Assembly (NCBI GenBank): GCA_025363555.1
Contig: JANYDQ010000151.1
Span: 1 to 51,343 of the forward strand
Source of the DNA: Bacteroidota bacterium
Lineage (GTDB): Bacteria > Bacteroidota > Bacteroidia > 2-12-FULL-35-15
Reading direction: 5' to 3'
Length of the DNA stretch: 51,343 nucleotides
Below the pieces are notes generated by a model that was given only the letters and a program-made list of their open reading frames with translations, did not search any database and was not told the DNA's origin. Below, piece after piece: positions 33,610 through 40,588 of this stretch. Both the position numbers and the translations under genes were made by a program. The stretch's first letter is position 1. Each line of letters begins with the position of its first letter.

Positions 33610-34380
33610 ATGAAAGCAATCTGGAAAGGGTCTATAAGTTTTGGCTTGGTAAATATTCCTGTAAAGCTATACAGCGCTACGCAAAGCAGTTCGCTTGATT
33701 TGGATATGATAGACAAACGGGATATGGGCAAAATTCACTTTCAGAGAGTGAACGAAAATACAGGCAAAGAAGTGAAATGGGAAAACATTGCCAAGGCATA
33801 TAAACTGAATGATGAATACATAGAACTTGATGCGGCTGACTTTGATGAAGTATTGCCCGAAAAAACTAAGGTGATAGAAGTAAATAATTTTGTGAAAGAA
33901 AGTGAAATAGACACCATCTTTTTCGAAAATTCATATTACGTAGAGCCCGAAAAATCGGGTGAAAAAGCGTATGCCTTATTGCGAGAAGCATTGGAAAAGT
34001 CAGGAAAAGTAGGTATTGCGCAGTTTGTAATGCGAAGTTCAGAAACATTAACAGTACTGAAACCAAAGGGAAACGTACTGGTATTAAGTAAAATCAGGTT
34101 TGCTGAAGAAGTAAGAAGTACAGAGGAATTTGCGTTGCCGCCAAAGTCGGAAGTGAAACCTGCTGAACTGAAAATGGCAATGACACTCATTAACCAGTTC
34201 AGTACTCCATTTAAAATAGAAAAGTTTAAAGACGAATATGCAGCCGGTTTGCTAAAACTGATAAAAGCAAAAGCAGCCGGCAAACGCCCCAAAATAAGGA
34301 AACTGAAAGTAGTTCACAGCAAGTCGCAAGATTTGATGGAACAATTAAAAGCAAGTTTATCTAAACAGAAAGCTTCGTGA
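33610..34380 (+). CDS. ku: Ku protein (non-homologous end joining)
   Basis: The 256-residue product is a typical bacterial Ku homodimer subunit: MKAIWKGSISFGLVNIPVKLY at the start, KIHFQRVNENTGKEVKW, the VEPEKSGEKAYALLREAL segment and a Lys-rich C-terminal tail. It binds DNA ends and recruits ligase LigD. The LigD gene is not in this window. The gene is last in the operon with DUF6496 and the SDR remnant, 11 bp after the latter. Bacterial Ku is often expressed in stationary phase and clusters with stress genes, as here. Confidence 0.97.
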   Translation: MKAIWKGSISFGLVNIPVKLYSATQSSSLDLDMIDKRDMGKIHFQRVNENTGKEVKWENIAKAYKLNDEYIELDAADFDEVLPEKTKVIEVNNFVKESEIDTIFFENSYYVEPEKSGEKAYALLREALEKSGKVGIAQFVMRSSETLTVLKPKGNVLVLSKIRFAEEVRSTEEFALPPKSEVKPAELKMAMTLINQFSTPFKIEKFKDEYAAGLLKLIKAKAAGKRPKIRKLKVVHSKSQDLMEQLKASLSKQKAS

Positions 34381-34392
34381 GGGTTCCTGATT

Positions 34393-34890
34393 TCACCTTG
34401 GTTTTATCTTTTTCACCATCAAAAAATCGTTCATATAAAATTCTTCGCCAATATGTAAATCAAAAGAATGGTCGATGGTGAAGCCCTGTTTGAAATAAAA
34501 ATTGATGGCGGTATAATTAATCCTGTTTACCGCCAGTTCAAATGTCTCCGCATCGGGCAATTGCTGTATGATGTATTCAAATAATTTAGAACCAATTCCT
34601 TTTCGGTGTTGGTTTACTTCAACATAAAACTTGTGAATAAAATAAGTCTTCTCGTCTTTGGTACTCAATGAAATATAACCTGACGGATTTTCGTCCACAT
34701 AAGCCAAAGTGAACTGCTGCCCTTCTTTCATTTGTGTCAGCAACGCTTTTTGCGAATACATTTGGTGAAGCATAAAATTGATTTGTTCCATAGTTATGAT
34801 GGAAGGATAATGTTTTTTCCAAATCACCTGGGCTAAATGAGCAATGACGGGAATGTCTTTTTCTGTTGCTTTTATAAATGAAAGAGTCAT
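34393..34890 (-). CDS. GNAT family N-acetyltransferase
   Basis: The 165-residue product has the GNAT fold: FIKATEKDIPVIAHLAQVIW at the N-terminus, the FTLAYVDENPSGYISL strands, the acetyl-CoA loop in VNQHRKGIGSKLFEYII, and LAVNRINYTAINFYFKQGF as motif B. The substrate is unknown. It starts 9 bp after the pabA/trpG stop codon on the same strand, so the two are probably co-transcribed. It is convergent with ku, 12 bp away. Confidence 0.92.
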   Translation of the reverse strand: MTLSFIKATEKDIPVIAHLAQVIWKKHYPSIITMEQINFMLHQMYSQKALLTQMKEGQQFTLAYVDENPSGYISLSTKDEKTYFIHKFYVEVNQHRKGIGSKLFEYIIQQLPDAETFELAVNRINYTAINFYFKQGFTIDHSFDLHIGEEFYMNDFLMVKKIKPR

Positions 34891-34899
34891 AATTAAATT

Positions 34900-35514
34900 T
34901 TAAACACCTGCCACATCCACCTGCCCTTCGGAGAGAGGATAAAGGGGGGAGGAGGTTATCCAGTTTCTTATTATTTCCAACCCATATTCAGATAAGATAC
35001 TTTCCGGGTGAAACTGAACTGCTCTTACATCGTATTTTTTATGGCGCAATGCCATGCAGTTTCCTGTTTCATCTACAGCCGTTATTTCTAATTGGTCGGG
35101 AAAATTATTTGTATTTACCACCCACGAATGATACCGCCCGGCATTAAATGGTGAAGGAATGTTTTTAAAAAGATAGTCGTCAGCTATAATATTTACAGGA
35201 GTAGCTACTCCATGAAATACCTGGTCCAGGTTTATTAATGAGCCCCCAAAAGCTTCTGCAATTGCCTGTTGCCCGAGGCAAATGCCCAGGATGCTTTTTG
35301 TTTTAAAAAATGTTTTAATCAGTTCGGGCATTATGCCTGCATCCTTGGGAAGTCCGGGACCGGGGGAAAGCATTATTTTATCGTAGGCTTGTATTTGTTC
35401 TAATTTAATTTCATCATTTCTAAAAACATCTACTGTTTCCTCTGTTACCTGTTCTATATAATGAACAAGATTATAAGTGAAGCTGTCGTAGTTATCTAAG
35501 AGTAAAATTTTCAT
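34900..35514 (-). CDS. pabA: Anthranilate/aminodeoxychorismate synthase glutamine amidotransferase
   Basis: The 204-residue class I glutamine amidotransferase releases ammonia for a chorismate-using partner in folate or tryptophan synthesis. LLLDNYDSFTYNLVHY starts it. The catalytic Cys is in LGICLGQQAIAEAFGG, with His/Glu in VQFHPESILSEYG. No partner (pabB, trpE) is nearby, so pabA versus trpG cannot be settled. The last 17 residues (SSPLYPLSEGQVDVAGV) go beyond the usual end near RNWI. They are encoded by a GA-rich sequence like that at 51021, suggesting a repeat inserted into the 3' end. Confidence 0.93.
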   Translation of the reverse strand: MKILLLDNYDSFTYNLVHYIEQVTEETVDVFRNDEIKLEQIQAYDKIMLSPGPGLPKDAGIMPELIKTFFKTKSILGICLGQQAIAEAFGGSLINLDQVFHGVATPVNIIADDYLFKNIPSPFNAGRYHSWVVNTNNFPDQLEITAVDETGNCMALRHKKYDVRAVQFHPESILSEYGLEIIRNWITSSPLYPLSEGQVDVAGV

Positions 35515-35666
35515 ATTTGTTCCTAAAAGTCAATTGAGGGCGTAAAGCTAAAAAAACAAATTTGTTTGGGTGCGAGGATGGCTATAAAAAAAAATCGGTG
35601 ACGTAGAAATCCAAAATTATTTTTATTTCGTAAATACGTCTATAAACAATTTAAAAACAAAATAAA

Positions 35667-36080
35667 ATGAAAAAATTAATTTTAGTAGCAAGTATTGTTT
35701 GCTCTGCATTTATTGCAAATGCAACAATCAGTAAAGTAAAAATCTCAAAAGTTGTTGTAGCAGCAGCTGATTGGGCAAAATCTAAAGACGGCACATGGCA
35801 GGCAATGAAAAACGGCAAAACAGTTTGGTACAAGCTGAATGCTAAAGATGCAAGCGTATGGATGTCGATGGACGGAAAAAAGTGGGATGCCCAAAAAGAT
35901 GGCATGTGGCAGGACAAAGACGGAAAATGGTTGAAAATTGACATGAAAATGTTAAAATGGTCAGCTGATGGCGGAAAAACATGGGTAGAAGTTCCGGAAG
36001 GGAAATGGCAAGGTTCTGACGGTGTTTGGAACAAGTTTGACAAAGACTGGACCTTATGGACCATGGGAAGTAAAATGTAA
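35667..36080 (+). CDS. Secreted tryptophan-rich repeat protein
   Basis: The 137-residue product has a signal peptide (MKKLILVASIVCSAFIANAT). About seven short W-x-(9-13) repeats follow, such as DGTWQAMKNGKTVWYKL, KKWDAQKDGMWQDKDGKW and EGKWQGSDGVWNKFDKDW, each with a Gly/Asp turn between strands. The repeats resemble small beta-hairpin or choline/glycan-binding-type modules, but I do not recognise a family. It is likely a periplasmic or surface carbohydrate-contacting protein, an inference from aromatic spacing only. An intrinsic terminator lies 13 bp after it. Confidence 0.75.
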   Translation: MKKLILVASIVCSAFIANATISKVKISKVVVAAADWAKSKDGTWQAMKNGKTVWYKLNAKDASVWMSMDGKKWDAQKDGMWQDKDGKWLKIDMKMLKWSADGGKTWVEVPEGKWQGSDGVWNKFDKDWTLWTMGSKM

Positions 36081-36093
36081 ATTTACTGAAAAT

Positions 36094-36131
36094 AAAGAGG
36101 CTGTCTCAAAAGTAGAGACAGCCTCTTTTTT
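36094..36131 (+). terminator. Intrinsic terminator after the Trp-rich protein gene
   Basis: AAAGAGGCTGTCTC and GAGACAGCCTCTTT form a perfect 14-bp stem with a 7-nt loop and T-rich 3' side. Confidence 0.9.
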
Positions 36132-36243
36132 ATTCGTACTTCTCTCGGAGAAAAATATTGTTTAAGCGATTCTCTATATTCTTCACCCAATTTTCTTCTT
36201 TCACGAACATCCCATACCCAAAAAACATCTATAATTCCAACAT

Positions 36244-36516
36244 AAAATGTTTTGAAGCCAAAGATTGAATGTTTCACAGCAAAGGTTGGAACTTTCACAC
36301 CAAAGGTGGAGTCTTTCACGTCAAAGGTTGAATGTTTGACGTGAAAGGTTGAGTCTTTCACGCCAAAGGTTGAATGTTTGACACCAAAGGTTGGAGCTTT
36401 CACTCCAAAGGTGGAGTCTTTGACGTGAAAGGTTGAACCTTTGAAGCGAAAGGCTGAACCTTTGAAGCCAAAGGTTGAACCTTTGAAGCGAAAGACTGAA
36501 CCTTTAGCTTCAAAAG
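36244..36516. repeat. 21-bp tandem array C (13 units)
   Basis: The exact 21-bp period runs over 13 units. Typical units are TTGAATGTTTGACGTGAAAGG and TTGAACCTTTGAAGCGAAAGG. Nearly every unit fits AAAG-N7-CTTT-N6 (with some GTTT for CTTT), so inverted AAAG/CTTT tetramers alternate every 10-11 bp. Units such as AAAGGTTGAACCTTT are perfect dyads. It shares the AAAGGTT head with array A. One minus-strand frame encodes FGVKHST/FGVKDST heptads, which I regard as a by-product of the period. Confidence 0.85.
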
Positions 36517-36640
36517 TATTTATGAGGAAATCAACGGAATTTTTGCTTAAAATCAGCGTGTTAGCTTTTCATTATTTTCAAGTTTTGCCGGTTTTGGTGG
36601 GTAAAGCCTGTAAAATTATGCCTTAATTGTTAAATACTAT

Positions 36641-36781
36641 CACTACTAAACGACTAATAAATGACTTATGGGCTAAAGCCCTTATCTGGTCAGGTTTCAT
36701 TAACCCCAGCCTTAAGGCTGGGGTTACAAAACAGAACTACTTGTATTTAGGGACTTTAGTCCCATTAGTCGGTTTGTAGTG
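36641..36781. mobile_element. Complete 141-bp MITE-like element with 9-bp target duplication
   Basis: Terminal inverted repeats CACTACTAAACGACTAAT (left) and, as reverse complement of the right end, CACTACAAACCGACTAAT match at 16 of 18 positions. The element is flanked on both sides by the identical 9-mer AAATACTAT (36632-36640 and 36782-36790), the mark of a transposition event. The interior holds three hairpins as in copy 1 and no ORF. It lies between the array C region and a glycosyltransferase gene. Confidence 0.95.
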
Positions 36782-36836
36782 AAATACTATACATTTTTTG
36801 ATGAGATTTTTCCCTTCCGTGGTAACCAAAAGTTCT

Positions 36837-36862
36837 GTCATTCTGAACGAAGTGAAGAATCT
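36837..36862. repeat. Short dispersed repeat, GTCATTCTGAACGAAGTGAAG type
   Basis: GTCATTCTGAACGAAGTGAA and its continuation match, at 17 of 23 positions, the reverse complement of the 23922-23944 sequence. I recall both as scattered widely in Bacteroidota genomes. It lies 55 bp after the MITE. The remainder of 36791-36970 has no gene; a weak hairpin near 36962 may end the glycosyltransferase transcript. Confidence 0.55.
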
Positions 36863-36970
36863 AAAATTTAGTAGTTTACTTTTTTATTTATTGTGAAGGC
36901 AAGATACAAAGGTACGGATGAGGGGAAGTTGTCCGCATTGTTCCCGTTCCTCGAAAAAAAAGGACTGCCC

Positions 36971-38152
36971 TTAAGAAACAGCCTCTTTATTTTTAAAAAA
37001 TAATTTTTCCAACTGTGCTGTAGTACTTTTCCAGTTAAAATTATTGACCACAAACCTGTACCCGTTCATAGCTATTTGTTTTGCCTTGGCTTCGTTTTGC
37101 AATAATTCAATGACGGCACCTGCAAATTGTTCGGGAGTATCAGCCACCATTACCTGGTTATTGTGCTTTGCGCCAATCGCGTTGTTGGCGAGCGAAGAAG
37201 TAACGCAAGGCAGTTGCATTGCCATTGCTTCCAGCAATTTATTCTGCAACCCGATGCTGATTTGCATAGGTGCAACCAACACTTTGGAGATGGCAAAATT
37301 ATACCTGATGTCGTCCACCCAACCACTTACTTCCACCTTTTCTGATTTTAAAGCTAATACCTTTTTACTTGGCGAAGCCCCGGAAATGAGCAACCTGACA
37401 CCCGGTAATTTACCCCATACCAAGGGCATTATTTTATTAACGAGATATTCAACACTTTCCACATTGGGCGGGTAATTCATATTGCCGTTAAAAAGCAATT
37501 CATATTCTTTATCAAACGGAATGGCTTTAAAATAATCAGTATCTACCCCGTTTGGAATAACAACTATTTTATTTTTTTCAGGATGAGGAATTAAGTTTTT
37601 GTCCTGTTCAGAAATAATTGTTTTGTTAGTAAAAAAAGCAAATATATCGTGTTCGTATTTTATTAATCTTCTATATTCCATTGCCAAAAAAGGTTTCATG
37701 TAAAACGAATCCGTTGTTTTTCTGCGCTCAATTCCTTTAGAAAAAACATCCATATAATCCAGCGTTTTAGGGATGCCGGGATATTTCTTTACATATTCTG
37801 CAGTTCGAATCAACTGACAGTAAATGTGGTCAGGTTTGTGTTTTTTGATTAGTTCATCCACTTTCCGTTGTGCTTTACTGAAATAAAAATATCCTACCTG
37901 GAGAGGTTTGGTACTAAATAATGCGCGAAGAAGATTGAAGAAAATGGTATATTTAGAAAACGGAACCACGGAAATAGCTACACAATATTTTTTCAATTCA
38001 TCCATTGCCTGTGCATCTAATTTGGAATCGTTCAGTGCCAGTAAAACAATCTGATGTTTTTTTGAAAGTTCCTTTATTTGATTAAACGCACGGAGTTTAT
38101 CTCCTTTCTCTAAAGGATAGGGTACGCGGGATAATATGACAAAGATTTTCAT
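36971..38152 (-). CDS. GT4-type glycosyltransferase
   Basis: The 393-residue product has the GT-B fold: N-terminal MKIFVILSRVPYPLEKGDKL, a middle YCQLIRTAEYVKKYPGIPK, the NMNYPPNVESVEYL donor-domain start, a GWVDDIRYNFAISKVLVAP segment and LQNKLLEAMAMQLPCVTSS, the E-x7-E-like nucleotide-sugar motif. The opening resembles the group sometimes annotated as XrtA/PEP-CTERM-associated sugar transferases. It would add a sugar to a surface polysaccharide. It follows the next GT4 gene by 60 bp on the same strand. Confidence 0.9.
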   Translation of the reverse strand: MKIFVILSRVPYPLEKGDKLRAFNQIKELSKKHQIVLLALNDSKLDAQAMDELKKYCVAISVVPFSKYTIFFNLLRALFSTKPLQVGYFYFSKAQRKVDELIKKHKPDHIYCQLIRTAEYVKKYPGIPKTLDYMDVFSKGIERRKTTDSFYMKPFLAMEYRRLIKYEHDIFAFFTNKTIISEQDKNLIPHPEKNKIVVIPNGVDTDYFKAIPFDKEYELLFNGNMNYPPNVESVEYLVNKIMPLVWGKLPGVRLLISGASPSKKVLALKSEKVEVSGWVDDIRYNFAISKVLVAPMQISIGLQNKLLEAMAMQLPCVTSSLANNAIGAKHNNQVMVADTPEQFAGAVIELLQNEAKAKQIAMNGYRFVVNNFNWKSTTAQLEKLFFKNKEAVS

Positions 38153-38212
38153 TTTGCTTAATTCGCTGTGGTTTTACACCTGTCAGGGTTTGAATATTGA
38201 CAGGGGTAGTGC

Positions 38213-39409
38213 TTAAATTAATTGTTCATAAAACCCAGTTAGTTTTTTGCAGATGATTAAATTATCATACTTGGTTTCGGCTAATATTCTGGCGTTATGT
38301 GCCACCGCATCCGAATACGATTTGTTACTTAAACATTTTTCCAATGCCTCAACAAATTCAGTAGCAGTATTGGCAATTAATATATCTTTTCCATTTTCAT
38401 ATTCAATACCTTCGGCACCAATGGAAGTAGAAATAATAGTTTTGCCCAATGCCATTCCTTCAATTATTTTTACTCTCATACCGCCTCCCGAAGAAAGGGG
38501 AACTATCATTATGGATTTTGAATTAATAAATTGATGCGAATCTTCCACTTCACCCACCACTGAAACATTCTGCATTTTCAATTGGGTTAACCAGTCGGGC
38601 ATATTTCTGCCGGCAAGGTACAAATTGTCATTAGGATAGTTAGTTTGAATTTGTTTCCACACATTTTCAAGGAACCACTTTATTCCGTCTGCATTGGGCA
38701 TCCAGTCCATGGCACCAATATGAAACACAGATGAAAATTCCATGTTCGATTTATCTTCATTATATTTGGAAATATCAATTCCGAAAGGGATAGTAATGAT
38801 GGGCAGTGTGCAGCCGATTTTTTGAAATGCCAAAGCATCAATATCTGTTATGGTGGCAATTCCATCATATTTATTAAGCATCATTAGTTCGTATTTTTTT
38901 AACCGCTTTGCCAATAATTTCAAATACCATTTTTTTGCCGGATTACTTGCTGCTTCTGCCAGGCGTTCCCAAATAGCATACTCCACGTTTTGCGAACGCA
39001 ATACTATTATAGCTTTCGAATGTTTTCTAATGGCATGCACATAAGGTGCCACCCAAAGTGTTTCCAGATGCACAATATCAAATACTTCAGTGTTCATTAT
39101 TTTAATCAGTTCTTCTTCAAATTCTTTAGAATAAAAACGAATAATATTATACGATTTGTTCGAAAACAGATTTAGCAAAGCATCAACCGGTTTGACAGAA
39201 GTATTAATGAACACTGATTTAAAACCTGTTTTTTTTCTGTAATCCCTGTCTATATTTTCTTCTTTTATAAAATGTTTTGGGGTATTAATTGCCAGCACTT
39301 TCACTTCATTTCCGCATTTAAGCAAACCATCCGTTAATATATTCATAGCAATGCTGCCACCATCTTTAGGCGGAAAAGGCATTTTACTGCATATTTGCAA
39401 AATCTTCAT
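38213..39409 (-). CDS. GT4-family glycosyltransferase
   Basis: The 398-residue product has the GT-B fold with MKILQICSKMPFPPKDGGSIAM at the start (glycine-rich acceptor loop), IPFGIDISKYNED, FHIGAMDWMPNADGIKWFLE, the sugar-donor segment VGEVEDSHQFINSKSIMIVP and GMRVKIIEGMALGKTIIST. It belongs to the same functional set as the neighbouring GT4 and the divergent sugar epimerase/reductase, so a shared polysaccharide pathway is likely. Expression probably starts from the TATATTTG element at 39444-39451. Confidence 0.93.
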   Translation of the reverse strand: MKILQICSKMPFPPKDGGSIAMNILTDGLLKCGNEVKVLAINTPKHFIKEENIDRDYRKKTGFKSVFINTSVKPVDALLNLFSNKSYNIIRFYSKEFEEELIKIMNTEVFDIVHLETLWVAPYVHAIRKHSKAIIVLRSQNVEYAIWERLAEAASNPAKKWYLKLLAKRLKKYELMMLNKYDGIATITDIDALAFQKIGCTLPIITIPFGIDISKYNEDKSNMEFSSVFHIGAMDWMPNADGIKWFLENVWKQIQTNYPNDNLYLAGRNMPDWLTQLKMQNVSVVGEVEDSHQFINSKSIMIVPLSSGGGMRVKIIEGMALGKTIISTSIGAEGIEYENGKDILIANTATEFVEALEKCLSNKSYSDAVAHNARILAETKYDNLIICKKLTGFYEQLI

Positions 39410-39443
39410 AAACTAAATCATCAAACTAAAAATGCAATGATGG

Positions 39444-39451
39444 CAAATATA
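39444..39451 (-). promoter_or_regulatory. Predicted -7 element (TATATTTG) for the GT4 genes
   Basis: The plus strand reads CAAATATA, an exact minus-strand TAnnTTTG match 34 bp before the start. A TTG (plus CAA at 39473-39475) lies 21 bp further upstream, at -33 spacing. Confidence 0.55.
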
Positions 39452-39558
39452 GCAATATTAGCCATGTTGTTTCAAGCTATTTGGTTTTACTTTTTCACTT
39501 TCTGTCTCCAACAAATCAAGCTGTTTGTACTATCTGGTTCAACTTTCAAAATATTGTT

Positions 39559-39566
39559 TACTTTTG
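39559..39566 (+). promoter_or_regulatory. Predicted -7 element (TACTTTTG) for the epimerase gene
   Basis: This is an exact TAnnTTTG match 16 bp before the ATG at 39583. It supports that start over the TTG at 39481 in the ORF track. Confidence 0.5.
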
Positions 39567-39582
39567 CCACCCATTTAATTTA

Positions 39583-40557
39583 ATGAAAAAAGAAAAATTT
39601 TTAATTACTGGTTTCTCCGGCTTTGTTAGCAGACATTTTTTAAATTACCTGGAAACAAATGAAATTGTTTCGGAAGTAATAGGCATTGACATTGCCGAAA
39701 CTGATTTGAATTTAGCTCCTTTTAAATTTATCACCTGTAGTTTTCAAAAAATAAACTTATTAAATAAAGAAGAGGTAGAAAAAGTTATTGCTGAATTTAA
39801 ACCCGATTATGTATTGCACCTGGCATCGAACAGCAGTGTGGCAATGAGTTGGAAAAAACCGGTGGAAAGTTTTACAAACAACACTAACATTTTTCTGAAC
39901 TTAATCGAAACCATTCGTTTGCTCAATATTAAATGTCGAATACTTTCTATCGGTTCGTCAGAAGAATATGGAAATGTGAGTTCAAACGATTTACCATTGA
40001 AAGAAGAGCACACTTTGCAGCCGGTTAGCCCATACGGAGTGGCGCGCGTATCCCAGGAAATGCTTTCTAAAGTTTATGTGGATAGTTATGGAATGGACAT
40101 AGTTATGACACGCTCTTTTAATCATATCGGCAGTTACCAAAAAGATATATTTGTTATTCCTTCCTTTGTCAAACAATTGATTGCTTTGAGCAAGAACAAT
40201 TCTGAAGTAAAAGAATTGACCACCGGAGACACCTCCATTATCCGCGATTTTGTGGATGTGCGCGATGTTGTTCGTGCATATTACCTGCTTTTCAAACAAG
40301 GTGTAAAAGGGCACTTATATAATATATGCACCAGCAAAGGAACGTCATTAGACGAAGCGATACAAATTATAGCATCGCAATTAAAAATTAAAGTAACCCA
40401 CCGAATAGATACCAGTTTGGTTCGCCCAAACGACAATAGAGTTATTATTGGCAGTAACGAAAAAATAAAACAAGACACAAGCTGGGAACCAACTATTTCT
40501 TTTGAAGAAAGTTTGAGAGAAGTAGTAGAGTATTATAAAAAAGAACCTGTTGGTTGA
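39583..40557 (+). CDS. SDR-family nucleotide-sugar epimerase/reductase (GDP-mannose pathway-like)
   Basis: The product is 324 residues from the ATG at 39583. The extended-SDR NAD(P) site is LITGFSGFVSRHFLNYL. HLASNSSVAMSWKKP and the Ser of IGSSEEYGNVS follow. The catalytic Tyr is in SPYGVARVSQEM, where the usual YxxxK has Arg at the Lys position. RSFNHIGSYQKDIFVIPSF is the substrate-side signature seen in GDP-6-deoxy-mannose reductases and GDP-mannose 4,6-dehydratases. It most likely acts on a GDP sugar for the surface glycan made with the adjacent glycosyltransferases. The exact reaction is not fixed by the sequence. Confidence 0.85.
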   Translation: MKKEKFLITGFSGFVSRHFLNYLETNEIVSEVIGIDIAETDLNLAPFKFITCSFQKINLLNKEEVEKVIAEFKPDYVLHLASNSSVAMSWKKPVESFTNNTNIFLNLIETIRLLNIKCRILSIGSSEEYGNVSSNDLPLKEEHTLQPVSPYGVARVSQEMLSKVYVDSYGMDIVMTRSFNHIGSYQKDIFVIPSFVKQLIALSKNNSEVKELTTGDTSIIRDFVDVRDVVRAYYLLFKQGVKGHLYNICTSKGTSLDEAIQIIASQLKIKVTHRIDTSLVRPNDNRVIIGSNEKIKQDTSWEPTISFEESLREVVEYYKKEPVG

Positions 40558-40588
40558 ATCCTTTTACCAACATCCTGAAAAAACATCT

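Noticed and set aside
36083-36403. 106-residue minus-strand ORF with FGVKHST heptads
   Set aside because: It is built from array C, and its last codons are read from the arm of a terminator.
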